Both the position numbers and the translations under genes were made by a program. Under the pieces are notes generated by a model. That model saw nothing but the letters and a program-made list of their open reading frames with translations. It was not told the origin of the DNA and did not search any database. From Ruminiclostridium sp. (GTDB taxonomy: Bacteria > Bacillota > Clostridia > DSM-8532): a stretch of 33,533 bases of DNA. Shown piece after piece: positions 31,172-33,533 of the stretch (position 1 is the first letter of the stretch; every line of letters begins with the position of its first letter). The DNA is taken from the NCBI GenBank assembly GCA_012523055.1, contig JAAYJG010000322.1, positions 1 through 33,533 of the forward strand, written 5' to 3'.

Positions 31172-31220
31172 CTGCGCTCAGGATGACATCGCTGCGCTCA
31201 GGATGACATCGTTGCGCTCA
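31172..31220. repeat. 20-bp tandem repeat, about 2.5 copies
   Basis: The unit CTGCGCTCAGGATGACATCG occurs at 31172-31191 and 31192-31211, and a truncated copy follows to 31220. Its complement contains GTCATCCTGAGC, the core of the repeat at 15084. Confidence 0.8.
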
Positions 31221-31322
31221 GATAAAACACATACCTCTGAAGCTACTTATGAACTTATTAGTGGGGGGTGTGAACAGTAACCAATCAAGCGTTTTCCATG
31301 TTGAGCTACAGATATCCTCTTG

Positions 31323-31350
31323 TTGATTTACCCCTGATTTATGATAAAAT
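31323..31350 (+). promoter_or_regulatory. possible promoter of smc
   Basis: TTGATT (31323-31328), 16 bases, TAAAAT (31345-31350). It lies about 100 bases before the smc start. The rest of the MATE-smc gap has only the tandem repeat. Confidence 0.4.
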
Positions 31351-31450
31351 AGGTATGTTATTCATTTGACATGGGGCTGTTATTTCCCCTTGCAACAGAT
31401 GCGACAATAGAAAATACTCTGAAGAACCAGAGATTTCCGGGGTGGACAGG

Positions 31451-33533
31451 TTGTTTTTAAAATCAATTGAAATGCAGGGGTTTAAGTCCTTTGCCGATAA
31501 AATAAATCTTCATTTTAACAAAGGCCTCACCGCTGTGGTGGGCCCAAACGGAAGCGGGAAAAGCAATATTTCCGATGCGGTCCGTTGGGTTTTGGGTGAG
31601 CAGAGCGCAAAATCACTGCGTGGCAGCAAAATGGAGGATGTTATTTTTGCGGGCACACAGCATCGTAAGCCCGTCGGCTTTGCACAGGTTACCCTGACAA
31701 TAGACAATTCAGATAAATCCCTTCCATTGGAGTTCACCGAGGTTACTGTTACCCGGCGGGTATACCGTTCGGGAGAAAGCGAATATTATATCAACAAGAC
31801 ATCCTGCCGTCTGAAGGATATTCACGAGCTTTTCATGAATACCGGCGTCGGTAAGGAAGGCTATTCCATCATCGGGCAGGGCAGAATCGATGAAATTCTC
31901 AGCAACCGCTCCGAGGATCGGCGCGCTATTTTTGAAGAAGCCGCCGGGATCATGAAGTACAAGGTGCGAAAAATCGAAGCCGAGCGCAAGCTGGAAAGCA
32001 CCCGTCAGAACCTGCTTCGCATCGAAGATATTATACAGGAGCTGGGCTCCCAGCTGGAACCCCTGCGCGAGCAGGCTGAAAAGGCCAGGCAGTACCTTGA
32101 GCTCAGCACCGAGCTGAAAGATCTCGATGTTAGCCTTTATCTGGACAGCATTGCCAAAAGCCAGGAAAAGATCGATGAGATCGACTCCCAGTTTCAGGGC
32201 GTTCAGCAGAATATTCAGGAAGAAAACGACCGGCTGGAGAAAAAGAAACTGGAAAACCGTGATAAGACCGAAAAGCTGGACAGGCTGAAAAAACAACTGG
32301 AGCTGCTTCGGGAAGAGCTTTTCAATCTGGACAGGGACACCGGACGGCTGGAGAACCAAATCTCTATTAACGAAGAAAAGATCAATCATATAGAATCCAG
32401 CAATACCGCCGCAAACCAGGACATTGAGGGAAACAAAAGCCGCATGGCGGCCATGGACGCGGACATCGAAAAGCGCAATAAACGTCTTGCAAACCTGAAC
32501 CGGGATCAGGAGAATTACACCCGGTTGCTCTCCGAAGCCGAAGAAAAGCTGGCAGAGGTTATTGCGGTACTGGACGCAGGTGAACGTCGCATCGAGCTGA
32601 TGAAGCAGGAAGTGATGGACAAGCTGGATGATCTGTCCGAATGCCGCACCCGCCTGAACAGCCTGAAGAATGAGCAGGAAGCGTTTCAAACAAGGCAGCA
32701 GAAGGTAGAAGGTGAAATCCGCAAAACCATGCTCGACAGAGATAAGGAGAGCATGCAGCTTGAACAGGCGAGAAACGAACTGCGCAGACAAAAGGAGAAC
32801 TTAACCAATAAAAAGGAAGATTCAGCCAAGCGTGAAGCTGAACTTCAAACCGGGAAAAAGCAGCTCGAGACCCTGCGCGGCGATCAGAATAAATGCCTTG
32901 CCGAGTTACAGGCAGTTAAATCCCGACGCAAGGTACTCAAAGACATGGATAACAGCCTGGAGGGTTACAGCCACAGCGTCAGGGCCATTCTTAAGGCCTG
33001 CCGTGAAAACAGGCAGCTTGGGGATGGTATTCATGGGGCGCTGGCACAGTTAATCCACGTCAGGGAACGTTTTGAAACAGCCATAGAGGTTGCTCTTGGG
33101 GCAGCCCTGCAAAACATCGTCGTAAAGGATGAATATACGGCAAAAAATGCCATTCGATATTTAAAGGATAACAACCTGGGACGTGCTACATTCCTGCCCA
33201 TTTCCTCCGTAAAGCCCAGAGATCTGGATCAGGGAACGCAAAAAAGGCTTGAAGTCGAGCCGGGATATCTGGGTTCTGCGTCTGAAAAGATCGAATGTGA
33301 ACCCGCCTTTAAAGATATCATTTCCAACCTTTTGGGAAGAACCGTCATCGCACAGACCATCGATGAAGGCATCGCCATTTCGCGGAAATATGGCTACAGC
33401 TTCAGAGTGGTAACCCTTGACGGAGAAGTGCTGAATCCGGGTGGTTCAATGACAGGCGGAAGCCAGCCCTCCAAATCCTCCAGCCTGCTTAGCAGGAACC
33501 GTATTCTGCGTGAATTGGATGATAAAATTGAAG
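31451..33533 (+). CDS. smc: chromosome segregation protein SMC (5' part; runs off the window)
   Basis: The first 694 codons of the SMC ATPase, which with ScpA and ScpB organises and separates the chromosome. Visible are the N-terminal opening LKSIEMQGFKSFADKI, Walker A GPNGSGKSN (31-39), the Q-loop region after SIIGQGRIDEIL, and a long charged coiled coil from about 165. The hinge starts near 520 (GIHGALAQLIHVRERFETAI, NIVVKDEYTAKNAIRYLKDN, VVTLDGEVLNPGGSMTGGS). The ABC signature and Walker B lie beyond the edge. The start is TTG 31451 or GTG 31442, three codons earlier; neither has a strong ribosome binding site. The usual rnc neighbour is absent upstream, where a MATE gene stands instead. 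Confidence 0.95.
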   Translation, partial: MFLKSIEMQGFKSFADKINLHFNKGLTAVVGPNGSGKSNISDAVRWVLGEQSAKSLRGSKMEDVIFAGTQHRKPVGFAQVTLTIDNSDKSLPLEFTEVTVTRRVYRSGESEYYINKTSCRLKDIHELFMNTGVGKEGYSIIGQGRIDEILSNRSEDRRAIFEEAAGIMKYKVRKIEAERKLESTRQNLLRIEDIIQELGSQLEPLREQAEKARQYLELSTELKDLDVSLYLDSIAKSQEKIDEIDSQFQGVQQNIQEENDRLEKKKLENRDKTEKLDRLKKQLELLREELFNLDRDTGRLENQISINEEKINHIESSNTAANQDIEGNKSRMAAMDADIEKRNKRLANLNRDQENYTRLLSEAEEKLAEVIAVLDAGERRIELMKQEVMDKLDDLSECRTRLNSLKNEQEAFQTRQQKVEGEIRKTMLDRDKESMQLEQARNELRRQKENLTNKKEDSAKREAELQTGKKQLETLRGDQNKCLAELQAVKSRRKVLKDMDNSLEGYSHSVRAILKACRENRQLGDGIHGALAQLIHVRERFETAIEVALGAALQNIVVKDEYTAKNAIRYLKDNNLGRATFLPISSVKPRDLDQGTQKRLEVEPGYLGSASEKIECEPAFKDIISNLLGRTVIAQTIDEGIAISRKYGYSFRVVTLDGEVLNPGGSMTGGSQPSKSSSLLSRNRILRELDDKIE

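Noticed and set aside
31709-32791. 360-codon open frame antisense to smc
   Set aside because: A shadow of the SMC coiled-coil coding region, made long by its codon pattern.

Overview
The window looks like chromosomal DNA of a Gram-positive, low-to-mid GC anaerobe of the Bacillota, most likely class Clostridia. The reasons are AGGAGG-type ribosome binding sites before nearly every gene (several with GTG or TTG starts), sigma-A promoters close to TTGACA-17-TATAAT, a T-box leader, a Gram-positive type LexA box, DUF2089/SHOCT-like, PadR/HAAS and FCD-GntR regulators, and a bacterial SMC gene at the right edge. I see no prophage, no intact transposase, no rRNA and no tRNA.

Layout. 1-8.3 kb, plus strand, mostly single genes: Sir2 deacylase, free methionine-R-sulfoxide reductase, histidine phosphatase, Cof-type HAD phosphatase, a shikimate-kinase-like NMP kinase that lacks a substrate Arg, a RimJ-type GNAT, a ceramidase-like hydrolase, and two adjacent but unrelated aminoglycoside-nucleotidyltransferase-like genes. 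8.4-11.1 kb, minus strand: a PadR - HAAS membrane protein - SDR - SDR operon, in which the HAAS gene has an in-frame amber codon. 11.5-13.7 kb: a VOC protein, an alpha/beta hydrolase and a YggT protein, separated by highly structured non-coding DNA. 13.8-15.0 kb: an Ile-specific T-box leader upstream of a heavily deleted ileS pseudogene. 15.2-18.0 kb: a three-gene operon (a beta-rich protein with a Cys cluster, an alpha/alpha-toroid protein and an MmcQ/YjbR protein) behind a consensus promoter with a LexA/SOS-box match at the likely start site. 18.0-21.0 kb: a cupin, a methyltransferase behind a doubled palindrome, a GNAT, and decayed fragments of other genes. 21.0-22.1 kb, minus strand: a DUF2089 regulator and a SHOCT-like/YvlB-type protein, with two dyads flanking their promoter. 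22.2-24.1 kb: mtnA plus a class II aldolase, fitting a 5-deoxyribose/methylthioribose (DHAP shunt) salvage branch. 24.3-31.1 kb: a large esterase lipoprotein, an FCD-GntR regulator, citrate synthase and a MATE exporter. 31.45 kb to the edge: the first 694 codons of smc.

The most interesting material is non-coding. There is a dispersed, modular hairpin element in two copies (2.73 and 11.2 kb) with compensatory changes. A 14-bp inverted repeat encloses a three-way-junction-like fold near 13.1 kb. Two 28-bp repeats lie 61 bp apart at 20.9 kb, which is CRISPR-like geometry without cas genes. Several promoters carry well-placed candidate operators. The best candidate for an undescribed biological system is the apparently SOS-controlled operon at 15.2-18.0 kb, whose first two products have no function I recognise. 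All assignments come from reading motifs; no database search was run.
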